Origin: Candidatus Obscuribacterales bacterium
Lineage (GTDB): Bacteria; Cyanobacteriota; Vampirovibrionia; Obscuribacterales; Obscuribacteraceae
Assembly: GCA_019637435.1 (NCBI GenBank)
Contig: JAHBVO010000001.1
Location: 868,001 to 932,000, forward strand
Length of the DNA stretch: 64,000 bases
Direction of reading: 5' to 3'
Below are positions 17,887 through 24,224 of this stretch, one piece after another. A program made the translations under genes and the position numbers. The notes under the pieces were generated by a model. It saw only the letters and a list, made by a program, of their open reading frames with translations, had not been told where the DNA came from and did not search any database. Position 1 is the first letter of the stretch. Each line of letters starts with the position of its first letter.

Positions 17887-18241
17887 GTTTGCCGAACTGT
17901 TTCCTTCTGTATGCGTTGTGATTTCTACCTAGCGTTTCCTATATACCTATATATAAGGATGGAAAAACGATTTTGTTCTTGAAAACTAATATTGACTGGT
18001 TATGCGACAGATAAATATCAAATATTGCGGTTCTGTTGCCTCAAACAAGAGGCCAGCATTGTAGCAGGGACTTATTCCTTCAGAAGCGGGCAGATAGATT
18101 TTACATGCCCATAACCTTCACATGGGTTTTTGTTAATCATGGTACCCTACCATGAACACTAATCCTTCCTACTTACGTACGAGTAGGGAGTCAGGGGTCC
18201 AACCGGGCCCATAACCATCACACCTAATTAGGAGGTCAACG
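17887..18241. promoter_or_regulatory. regulatory region upstream of the Cys-repeat peptide gene
   Basis: This 355-bp divergent region is rich in symmetry. A 16-bp element GCCCATAACC(T/A)TCACA occurs at 18107-18122 and 18207-18222, exactly 100 bp apart with 15 of 16 bases identical. Between them lie two perfect hairpins: CATGGTA-CCC-TACCATG (18138-18154) and CCTACT-TACGTACG-AGTAGG (18168-18187). CCCAT (18108-18112) also pairs with ATGGG (18122-18126) ahead of a T5 tract. A candidate promoter is TTGACT (17992-17997) with TATCAA (18016-18021). The ribosome-binding site is TAGGAGGTC at 18229-18237. Operator or leader-RNA roles are inferred. Confidence 0.6.
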
Positions 18242-18550
18242 ATGCAAAAGGTACAACTAGCTGCAGCTTTGGTTGCTGTTCTAGGATTTGCACTTCAAGG
18301 CCAAGCAAATGCAGCTGACAAGGCTGAGCTTTCGGTCAAAGAAACGTCTTCCCCTTCGGAAATCAGCAAGAAAGTAAATCTCGCTGATGACGCAGCAGCG
18401 ACCGATGCTAAGAAAGACGAAAAGCCAGCTAAGAAAGAAAAGAAAGACAAGAAAGCTGCGAAGGGCAAAGAAGGCTCCTGCAAGGGCAAAGAAAGCTCCT
18501 GCAAGGGCAAAGAAGGCTCCTGCAAGACCGAAGAGAAGAAAGCAGAGTAG
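18242..18550 (+). CDS. exported Cys-repeat peptide, bufferin/oxazolin-like MNIO substrate
   Basis: The 102-residue protein has a signal peptide (residues 1-24, cleavage after QANA), an acidic/Ser segment, a Lys-rich linker, and three heptad repeats KGKEGSC / KGKESSC / KGKEGSC followed by KTEEKKAE. Its only cysteines are Cys80, Cys87 and Cys94, one per repeat, each in an E-(G/S)-S-C-K context. That is close to the EGKCG motifs of bufferins and oxazolins, exported ribosomal peptides whose cysteines are oxidised by DUF692/MNIO enzymes to metal-binding heterocycles. The next two genes encode exactly such an MNIO and its DUF2063 partner. Family knowledge suggests copper binding; the modification and the metal are inferred here. 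The protein is not a recognisable DUF2282 member. Confidence 0.8.
   Translation: MQKVQLAAALVAVLGFALQGQANAADKAELSVKETSSPSEISKKVNLADDAAATDAKKDEKPAKKEKKDKKAAKGKEGSCKGKESSCKGKEGSCKTEEKKAE
18461..18523 (+). repeat. three 21-bp units encoding the Cys heptads
   Basis: AAGGGCAAAGAAGGCTCCTG-C units start at 18461, 18482 and 18503. The second differs by one base (GGC to AGC, Gly to Ser). Near-identity at the DNA level suggests recent duplication of the putative core motif. Confidence 0.92.
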
Positions 18551-18556
18551 TCTTTC

Positions 18557-18580
18557 GGCTGGAATCGTCCAGCCTTTTTT
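18557..18580 (+). terminator. intrinsic terminator between peptide and MNIO genes
   Basis: GGCTGG (18557-18562), a 6-nt loop and CCAGCC (18569-18574) are followed by T6. It lies 7 bp after the peptide stop and 34 bp before the enzyme ATG. Partial read-through would give more peptide than enzyme. Confidence 0.85.
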
Positions 18581-18613
18581 GTGCTTTGTTGGTCGCAGTT
18601 TACAGGGGAAAAT

Positions 18614-19630
18614 ATGGCTTTCGACTTCCTAACAACGAAGAAGAACCTTCCTGTATTGGGCGTTGGTCTTGGTCTTCGCCGAGAACTCGCTCACGAAACA
18701 TTCAACAATGCCGACAAAATAGACTGGCTTGAACTGGTTCCAGAAAACTACATGGATCTCGGGGGGATGGCTAGAGAGCGCCTTGAACAGGCGAACTCGG
18801 CTTTCCCCCTTGTGACCCATGGAGTCAATCTGTCGATCGGAAGTACCGATCCTCTGAGCGAGACCTACTTGAAGTCGCTCAAAAAATTGCTTGATACCAT
18901 CGACGCACCATGGTTTAGCGACCACTTGTGTTTCACATCGATAGGCGGACACTATCTTCACGATTTACTTCCGCTGCCGGCTTCGAAAGAAGCGATACAG
19001 CACGTCGTAAAGCGCATAAAAATTGTGCAGGATTGTATAGAACGTCCGCTGTTGCTCGAAAATATTTCCTATTACATGAACATGCCCGGCTCTGAATTGA
19101 CAGAGGTGCAGTTCCTGTCTGACGTTCTGGAAAAAGCTGATTGCGGCTTGTTGCTTGACGTCAACAATGTGTATGTCAATTCGATCAATCACAACTTTGA
19201 TCCGTACAAGTATTTGAATGCTCTTCCCATCGAGCGCACCGTGCAAATGCACGTTGCCGGTCACAGTCATGGCGAAGAGATGATTATCGACACTCACGGA
19301 AACCCGGTTATAGAGCCGGTTTTTGAGCTGTTGGATTATGTTCTGGCAAGAGTACCGGTTAATGCGGTCATGCTTGAACGCGACCAGAACTACCCTGAGT
19401 TCTCTGAAATTCTTGATGAGCTTCATCAGATAAGAACGATCGCCGCTAACTATCAGCCCAGGCTTGCGAATTTGAAACCAGGTTCAACTTGCGCTTCTAC
19501 TTCCGAAACTGAGCAAGCATCACCCTCTTCGGAGATGACGCCTGATCGCGATAGGGACGGTCATGACGCTGATGTGATTCGTATGAATTCAGACACAAAA
19601 CGCTTGGTGAAGCGGGGCGCACGCGCCTAG
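18614..19630 (+). CDS. DUF692 multinuclear non-haem iron oxidative enzyme (MNIO, BufB/HvfB/MbnB-like)
   Basis: The ATG at 18614 follows AGGGG by 5 bp and gives 338 residues; an in-frame GTG 33 bp upstream lies too close to the terminator. The TIM-barrel DUF692 family uses two or three iron ions to oxidise peptide cysteines. Likely metal ligands and barrel motifs are THGVNLSIGSTDPL, WFSDHLCFTSI, LLLENISYYM, LLLDVNNVYVNS, MHVAGHSHG, IDTHGNPV and LERDQNYP. After about residue 290 there is a non-conserved Ser/Asp-rich tail of roughly 45 residues, unusual for the family. The peptide gene upstream is the expected substrate and the DUF2063 gene 17 bp downstream the expected recognition partner. Confidence 0.9.
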   Translation: MAFDFLTTKKNLPVLGVGLGLRRELAHETFNNADKIDWLELVPENYMDLGGMARERLEQANSAFPLVTHGVNLSIGSTDPLSETYLKSLKKLLDTIDAPWFSDHLCFTSIGGHYLHDLLPLPASKEAIQHVVKRIKIVQDCIERPLLLENISYYMNMPGSELTEVQFLSDVLEKADCGLLLDVNNVYVNSINHNFDPYKYLNALPIERTVQMHVAGHSHGEEMIIDTHGNPVIEPVFELLDYVLARVPVNAVMLERDQNYPEFSEILDELHQIRTIAANYQPRLANLKPGSTCASTSETEQASPSSEMTPDRDRDGHDADVIRMNSDTKRLVKRGARA

Positions 19631-19647
19631 TTGTTCGCTCAAATACG

Positions 19648-20481
19648 ATGACAAAAAATCTTCAAACAATAGAACAGACACTATCTGACCTGTGGACGCA
19701 GGAAGAAGCGCGGACCAGGTTCCTATCAGGGTCTCGACCGGATTGCGTTGGCGAGGACGAAGATTTCTCCCATGAAATCGACCCGCGTGGTGTTCGTCTC
19801 TATGCTTCCCTGATTCGTCACGGTCGTCATGATTTGATGAAATCGATTTATCCTGGATGTCAGAAAATCCTGTCCCGGCAATGGAATCGCCTGGTCGACA
19901 AATACTTCGAGACCAGACAGCCCGCCCATTTCAATCTCAACAAAGCAGCCAGCGCATTCTCCGATTTTTTGAGAGTCGATTGTCCTGAACTAGTGGCCCG
20001 CCATGGGTTTCTTCCCGAACTGGCCGATTACGAATGGATAGAGCTTGAGATTATGGAGAGCGATGCAAGAGAAATTCGCGGAGAGCAGGTCGCTCTGGAT
20101 AACCCCGAGGTCTTTAACGCTTACGGACCGGTATTAAATTCGGTGCTGGCCATTCGTCATTATCAATATCCGATTGCTAAACTCGTCGATTGGCTCAAAG
20201 ATGATGTCCGCCTGCCGCGTCGCGTCAAGAAGGACGCCACGAATTTGGCTATCTATCGAGATCCCGATGAGTTTTACGCGCGCTTTCTCGAACTCGGTGA
20301 CGCTGCTTCGAGAGTCGTAGAGCGAGTCGCTCGAGGACCTGTATCGTACGCAGAGTTGATCACAATGGCTGTGACCGAGTCCGGCGGCGCAGACCCGCAG
20401 GAAGTCGTCGTGCAAACCCTCGAGTTATTCGAGCAGCTTCACGAGCGGTGTTTGTTCCTCGGCAGTCAGAAAATGGGCTAA
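19648..20481 (+). CDS. DUF2063 partner protein (BufC/HvfC-like)
   Basis: The 277-residue protein matches the DUF2063 (putative DNA-binding, now seen as MNIO partner) family. The N-terminal helical domain contains VRLYASLIRHGRHDLMKSIYPGCQKIL and FSDFLRVDCPELVARHGFLPELADYEWIELE, as in BufC/HvfC. The C-terminal part (about residues 175-275) resembles the alpha/beta domain that recognises the precursor leader and docks it on the MNIO. It follows the MNIO gene by 17 bp on the same strand, so the two proteins are probably made together and work as a complex. Its stop codon overlaps the end of convergent tlyA by 4 bp. Confidence 0.88.
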   Translation: MTKNLQTIEQTLSDLWTQEEARTRFLSGSRPDCVGEDEDFSHEIDPRGVRLYASLIRHGRHDLMKSIYPGCQKILSRQWNRLVDKYFETRQPAHFNLNKAASAFSDFLRVDCPELVARHGFLPELADYEWIELEIMESDAREIRGEQVALDNPEVFNAYGPVLNSVLAIRHYQYPIAKLVDWLKDDVRLPRRVKKDATNLAIYRDPDEFYARFLELGDAASRVVERVARGPVSYAELITMAVTESGGADPQEVVVQTLELFEQLHERCLFLGSQKMG

Positions 20482-21416
20482 CTTTCCTCTGCACTTGCAT
20501 TTTTGAGAGTTTCGATCGCTTGAGCTACTTGACCATCGTAGTCGATGGAATTCTCAGTGCAGGCTTCTTTTGAAAGCAGCATCAAATATTCGATATTCCC
20601 TTTGGGACCCTTGAGCGGTGAGAACGTACACTTTTGTACTGAGAAACCCAGTGATGAAGCATGCTCTGCTGTTTTTCGCAAAACTTCGAGGTGGACTTTG
20701 CCGTCACGCACCACGCCTTTTCTTACCTGTTCTCTTCCCGCTTCGAATTGAGGCTTTATCAAACAGACTATCTCGCAATTGTCGGTGGTTAAAAGCTTTT
20801 CGACGGCAGGCAATATTTTATCGAGTGAAATGAACGAGCAGTCAATTACGGCTAGCGAAGCCCATTCCGCTCCATCTTCATAGAGTTCCTGGGGAACAAG
20901 ATAGCGTGCATTGACTCTCTCTTTGACGATAACTCTCTTATCCGTTCTCAATTTCCAGTCCAGTTGACCGTATCCAACATCAATAGCGTAAACCGTCGAC
21001 GCACCGTGTTGCAGCAAGCAATCTGTGAAACCGCCTGTTGACGCACCCACGTCAAGGCAGATTCGATTTTGGATTTTGATTTGAAACTGTTCCAGCGCCT
21101 TTTCCAGTTTTAACCCACCACGACTCACATATTTTTGTTTTGCGAAGCCCGGTCGAAGAGCCAGTTTGTCAGAGCCAGATATGCTGGCACCAGATTTGGT
21201 GACCTTCTCATTGTTCACCAGTACCGCACCATCCATGATGGCAGTTTGGGCCTCTTTTCTGGTTGTAAAAAATCCCTGCTCGACCAGCGCAAGGTCGAGT
21301 CTGATTTTCGCCTTATTGAAAGGCTTTTTTGCTTCGCTGGCTGTTTCGTTGTTCTGGTTTTCAGGCGGGGTCATTGCTGGAATCTGCAAGCGGTTCCTTG
21401 AAGTTTCATTTACCAT
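20478..21416 (-). CDS. tlyA: TlyA-family rRNA 2'-O-methyltransferase
   Basis: The 312-residue protein has an S4 RNA-binding domain (about residues 38-100, RLDLALVEQGFFTTRKEAQ...VLVNNEKVTKSGA) followed by an FtsJ-like methyltransferase domain. The SAM motif is CLDVGASTGGFTDCLLQHGA, followed by YAIDVGYGQLDWKLR; catalytic residues of the K-D-K-E type fit IDCSFISLDKILP and CLIKPQFEAGR. TlyA methylates ribose of cytidines in 16S and/or 23S rRNA; the name haemolysin in old annotations is misleading. There is an N-terminal extension of about 35 residues before the S4 domain, so a later start is possible. Confidence 0.92.
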   Translation of the reverse strand: MVNETSRNRLQIPAMTPPENQNNETASEAKKPFNKAKIRLDLALVEQGFFTTRKEAQTAIMDGAVLVNNEKVTKSGASISGSDKLALRPGFAKQKYVSRGGLKLEKALEQFQIKIQNRICLDVGASTGGFTDCLLQHGASTVYAIDVGYGQLDWKLRTDKRVIVKERVNARYLVPQELYEDGAEWASLAVIDCSFISLDKILPAVEKLLTTDNCEIVCLIKPQFEAGREQVRKGVVRDGKVHLEVLRKTAEHASSLGFSVQKCTFSPLKGPKGNIEYLMLLSKEACTENSIDYDGQVAQAIETLKNASAEES

Positions 21417-21459
21417 AGCTTTTCAGAGGCACCGTGAATAGAGTATATTGCAAAGTTAT

Positions 21460-21545
21460 GGAGCAGACCTGGCTGGATGAAGACACCGCCTTGAAAGCGG
21501 CTGCCTCGAAAGGGGTTGGGGGTTCGAGTCCCTCCTGCTCCGCCA
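21460..21545 (+). tRNA. tRNA-Ser (anticodon UGA)
   Basis: The acceptor stem GGAGCAG (21460-21466) pairs with CTGCTCC (21535-21541), followed by G and an encoded CCA. The anticodon loop CTTGAAA gives UGA. A long variable arm (around TGCCTCGAAAGGGGTTG) and a T-arm with GGTTCGAGTCC complete a class II serine tRNA. Confidence 0.95.
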
Positions 21546-21594
21546 CTTTTGAGAGAATGAAACAATTATCCTTCAGCGAGCCCGTGGTGTCTGA

Positions 21595-22950
21595 ATGCAG
21601 GTAGTTGTCGCTCTTTCCACAAGCGATCTGAAGTCCCTCAACCACTCTGAGGCGACCTTTTCGAGCGCCGGCTCATTGGACGTGTATCATCTCCCGCAGA
21701 TGCCTGCAAATCGGTCAGCGCTGCTGGACTGGGCGGGGCGGTCTGACAAAACGGCAACTGCAGTGCCGGCGGGTAAAAAGATCAGCGCGAAAGTCAAGAA
21801 GACTGCCGGCGGGACAGAGTTGGAGGTCTTTGAATCCGGCGTGCGTTTGTTTGGCGGAGCCGGACTTGTAATCCTCAAGGGTTCGAGCGATATCAATTTC
21901 TTATCAGTGAAGCGAGCCGGAGCATCCGGAAACGTGGGTGCTAAATATCATGGTGCAGTTGCTCTGTTCGTCAAGAATAATCACTTGCGAGTAGCACTGA
22001 TTCTCGATCTCGATAAATATCTGCGCGGCGTCCTGCAGTCGGAAATTCCGGCGTCGTATCACATTGAAGCCGTCAAAGCGCAAGCTGTCGCGGCCAGAAC
22101 GTACGGACTCAATCCTCGAATCAGTCACGAAAAGGATAATGCTAACGTTTGTGATTCCTATCTCTGTTGCCAATATTTCGGTGGGCTTACGACGGTTTCA
22201 TCTCCGTCCCATGAGAAGGCAATTGCCGAGACGCTCGGTCAGGTTCTAACCTGGGAAGATAAACCTATTTTGGCCCTTTTCAGCTCTAATGCCGGTGGGC
22301 ACACCGAAAATTATGAAAACTGTTTCTCGGATCCAGTGACCGGTCAGTTCCCTCCGCAGCCCCTTCCCTATCTCATTGGCGTCCCCGAGGCTGAGAAGTT
22401 TGCCTATAACCTGGCTAACGAATCCGATCTCCGAAAGTTCTACAGCGCCGCACCACATACGGTGGATAGTTCCTCTCATCATTTCAAGTGGAAAGTGCAA
22501 CTCACTGCCGATGACGTGGAAGCCAATATTCATGCGACTGTTAACGCAATGATGAAGGACGACCGTGCACCATATGTAGTGGCACCATCTTCCGGGAAAT
22601 TCGGGCATATAGAATCTTTTGCGGTTACCAAACGCGGTGTCTCCGGATGCGCAATCGAAGTTGCTGTTAAAACGTCCGGCGGCATCTGGAAGATTTCAAA
22701 GGAATTGATAATCCGCGACCTCTTCAAAACTCCCGGGAAGAAGCTCGCTCGTTTAAAAAGTGCTCGAATATTTTTTGATCAGACAAACAACGAGATCGGA
22801 CATCTTTCAGCAATCACCATCTCCGGACTGGGCTGGGGGCATGGGGTCGGTTTACAGCAAACTGGCGCACAGGGGTGGGCTAAGCAGGGCTGGAATTATC
22901 GCTCGATCCTTGGTCACTACTTCGTTGGCGCGAAAATCGAAAAAGTTTGA
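21595..22950 (+). CDS. SpoIID/LytB-domain protein
   Basis: The 451-residue protein contains the SpoIID domain found in sporulation SpoIID (a lytic transglycosylase) and in amidase enhancer LytB. Visible motifs are DKYLRGVLQSEIPASYHIEAVKAQAVAARTYGL, with the conserved catalytic Glu in SEIP, then LALFSSNAGGHTENYENCF and the C-terminal GWGHGVGLQQTGAQGWA. Cyanobacterial-lineage genomes carry such genes without sporulating, where they probably act on cell-wall glycan. No signal peptide is predicted from the chosen ATG; a start further upstream would run into the tRNA, so export remains unclear. An N-terminal region (1-130) of beta character precedes the domain. Confidence 0.85.
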   Translation: MQVVVALSTSDLKSLNHSEATFSSAGSLDVYHLPQMPANRSALLDWAGRSDKTATAVPAGKKISAKVKKTAGGTELEVFESGVRLFGGAGLVILKGSSDINFLSVKRAGASGNVGAKYHGAVALFVKNNHLRVALILDLDKYLRGVLQSEIPASYHIEAVKAQAVAARTYGLNPRISHEKDNANVCDSYLCCQYFGGLTTVSSPSHEKAIAETLGQVLTWEDKPILALFSSNAGGHTENYENCFSDPVTGQFPPQPLPYLIGVPEAEKFAYNLANESDLRKFYSAAPHTVDSSSHHFKWKVQLTADDVEANIHATVNAMMKDDRAPYVVAPSSGKFGHIESFAVTKRGVSGCAIEVAVKTSGGIWKISKELIIRDLFKTPGKKLARLKSARIFFDQTNNEIGHLSAITISGLGWGHGVGLQQTGAQGWAKQGWNYRSILGHYFVGAKIEKV

Positions 22951-23061
22951 CAACTGTAAGATGTAAACGCCGCAAGGCTGATGACTGCGCGAACTTTTAA
23001 TTCGGTATGGTCTCAGCGGCGCGGACATGCTAACTTTGTATAGAAATCGGCCGGAGAGCTA

Positions 23062-23568
23062 ATGCGAATGCGCTATAAACAAATCGCCTCATTGATATTT
23101 CTGTCGGTTTTGCTGACTTCCTGTGGAGAGGTTGGCAAGCCTGATTTTGCGATGATGGGAGGCGGCTCCAAAAAGTGGGAGACGCTCGTCAAGGACGCGC
23201 AGGATGCTCAGGCCAAGGGCAAAATCGATGAGGCTGAAAAACTCTACAAAGAAGCAATCGATGTTTGCTCCAAGAAGTATGGTGAGAAAGCCGCGCAGAC
23301 CGGAACTTGCGTTGGATATCTCGCCGGTATGTACATGGCCAGGCAGGATTGGAAAGTTGCTTACAACGAGTACAAGCAATGGAAAGCCATCATGCAAGAG
23401 GTAGAACCGGACGGCGAGCAGATGAAGATCATCGATCAGGATCTGAAAAAGATCAAAGCGAAGATGATTCAGTATAATCTCGTGCCTGATGAAGTTCTGA
23501 AGAAACGTGCTGAAAAGCGCGCGGCTGAAGAAGAGAAACAAAAAGATGCCACCAAGAAGAGCAAGTAA
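23062..23568 (+). CDS. TPR-like lipoprotein
   Basis: The 168-residue protein has a lipoprotein signal (SLIFLSVLLTSC, lipobox LTSC, Cys21). One or two TPR-like helical repeats follow (WETLVKDAQDAQAKGKIDEAEKLYKEAIDVCSKKYG). A Lys/Glu-rich C-terminus ends the protein. It would sit on the periplasmic face of a membrane as a scaffold, with no known partner. The next gene encodes a second lipoprotein of the same design and overlaps it by 23 bp, so the two are translated from one message and may be duplicates. Confidence 0.78.
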   Translation: MRMRYKQIASLIFLSVLLTSCGEVGKPDFAMMGGGSKKWETLVKDAQDAQAKGKIDEAEKLYKEAIDVCSKKYGEKAAQTGTCVGYLAGMYMARQDWKVAYNEYKQWKAIMQEVEPDGEQMKIIDQDLKKIKAKMIQYNLVPDEVLKKRAEKRAAEEEKQKDATKKSK

Positions 23569-24142
23569 AAGTTCAAACAGATTTTTTGGAGCAGGAGTCC
23601 GTGGGGTTCTATCCGTACTTCTGTTGATGTCTGTTTCCGTCTCAATTTCCGGTTGCTTTAAAAAATGGGAAATGTCCGAGGTTGAAGGTTGGTACGAAGA
23701 GAAACCGGCCAACTTCGATGATTACATGCGCCTGGCTCGTGAGAAAACCGGGCGCGGAGAAACAGCCAAGGCCATCAAGCTTTATGAGGATTGCATCAGA
23801 GATCTTGAATCGCAATTTGGTCCTGAAGACGTCCGCATAGCCACTCCAGCTGAAGAACTCGGGGTCCTGCAAGAAAAGTTGGGGATGTATCAGCAGGCGG
23901 AAGTCGCATATCGAAAGGCTTTCGATGTCCGTTCTAAAAACTTACCGCCGAATCACCTGGACATGAAGCGCAGCAGGCAAAAACTTTCAGCCATTTTGAA
24001 AAAACTCGGTCGTGACGACGAAGCTCGAGAGATTGCCACTGGCGTTCCCGCGAAGAAGGACAGTGACAGCTCATCGGCATCTTCTTCATCTGACAAGAAG
24101 CCGGAAGTTCGGGTTCGCCGGCATAAGCGTCCCGCTTCGTAA
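23546..24142 (+). CDS. second TPR-like lipoprotein
   Basis: Starting at the ATG at 23546 gives 198 residues, overlapping the previous gene by 23 bp; a GTG at 23507 is also open. The signal region VLSVLLLMSVSVSISGC ends in a lipobox (SISGC). TPR-like repeats follow: AREKTGRGETAKAIKLYEDC and LGVLQEKLGMYQQAEVAYRKAF, including an 'FGPEDVRIATPAEELG' segment of the kinesin-light-chain TPR type. The C-terminal tail is Ser/Lys-rich. Function is unknown. A stable hairpin after the stop is likely the operon terminator. Confidence 0.75.
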   Translation: MPPRRASKSSNRFFGAGVRGVLSVLLLMSVSVSISGCFKKWEMSEVEGWYEEKPANFDDYMRLAREKTGRGETAKAIKLYEDCIRDLESQFGPEDVRIATPAEELGVLQEKLGMYQQAEVAYRKAFDVRSKNLPPNHLDMKRSRQKLSAILKKLGRDDEAREIATGVPAKKDSDSSSASSSSDKKPEVRVRRHKRPAS

Positions 24143-24164
24143 AACTGTTTGAAGCTGAATGCCA

Positions 24165-24205
24165 GAAGCGCGCCCCGGCTTTCGCTGAGCGCGCTTCATT
24201 GTTTA
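24165..24205 (+). terminator. hairpin after the lipoprotein pair
   Basis: GAAGCGCGC (24165-24173) pairs with GCGCGCTTC (24189-24197), with a 15-nt loop and a downstream ATTGTTTAG. It separates two convergent transcripts. Confidence 0.65.
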
Positions 24206-24224
24206 GTCTGTCTTGAACTTCCTG

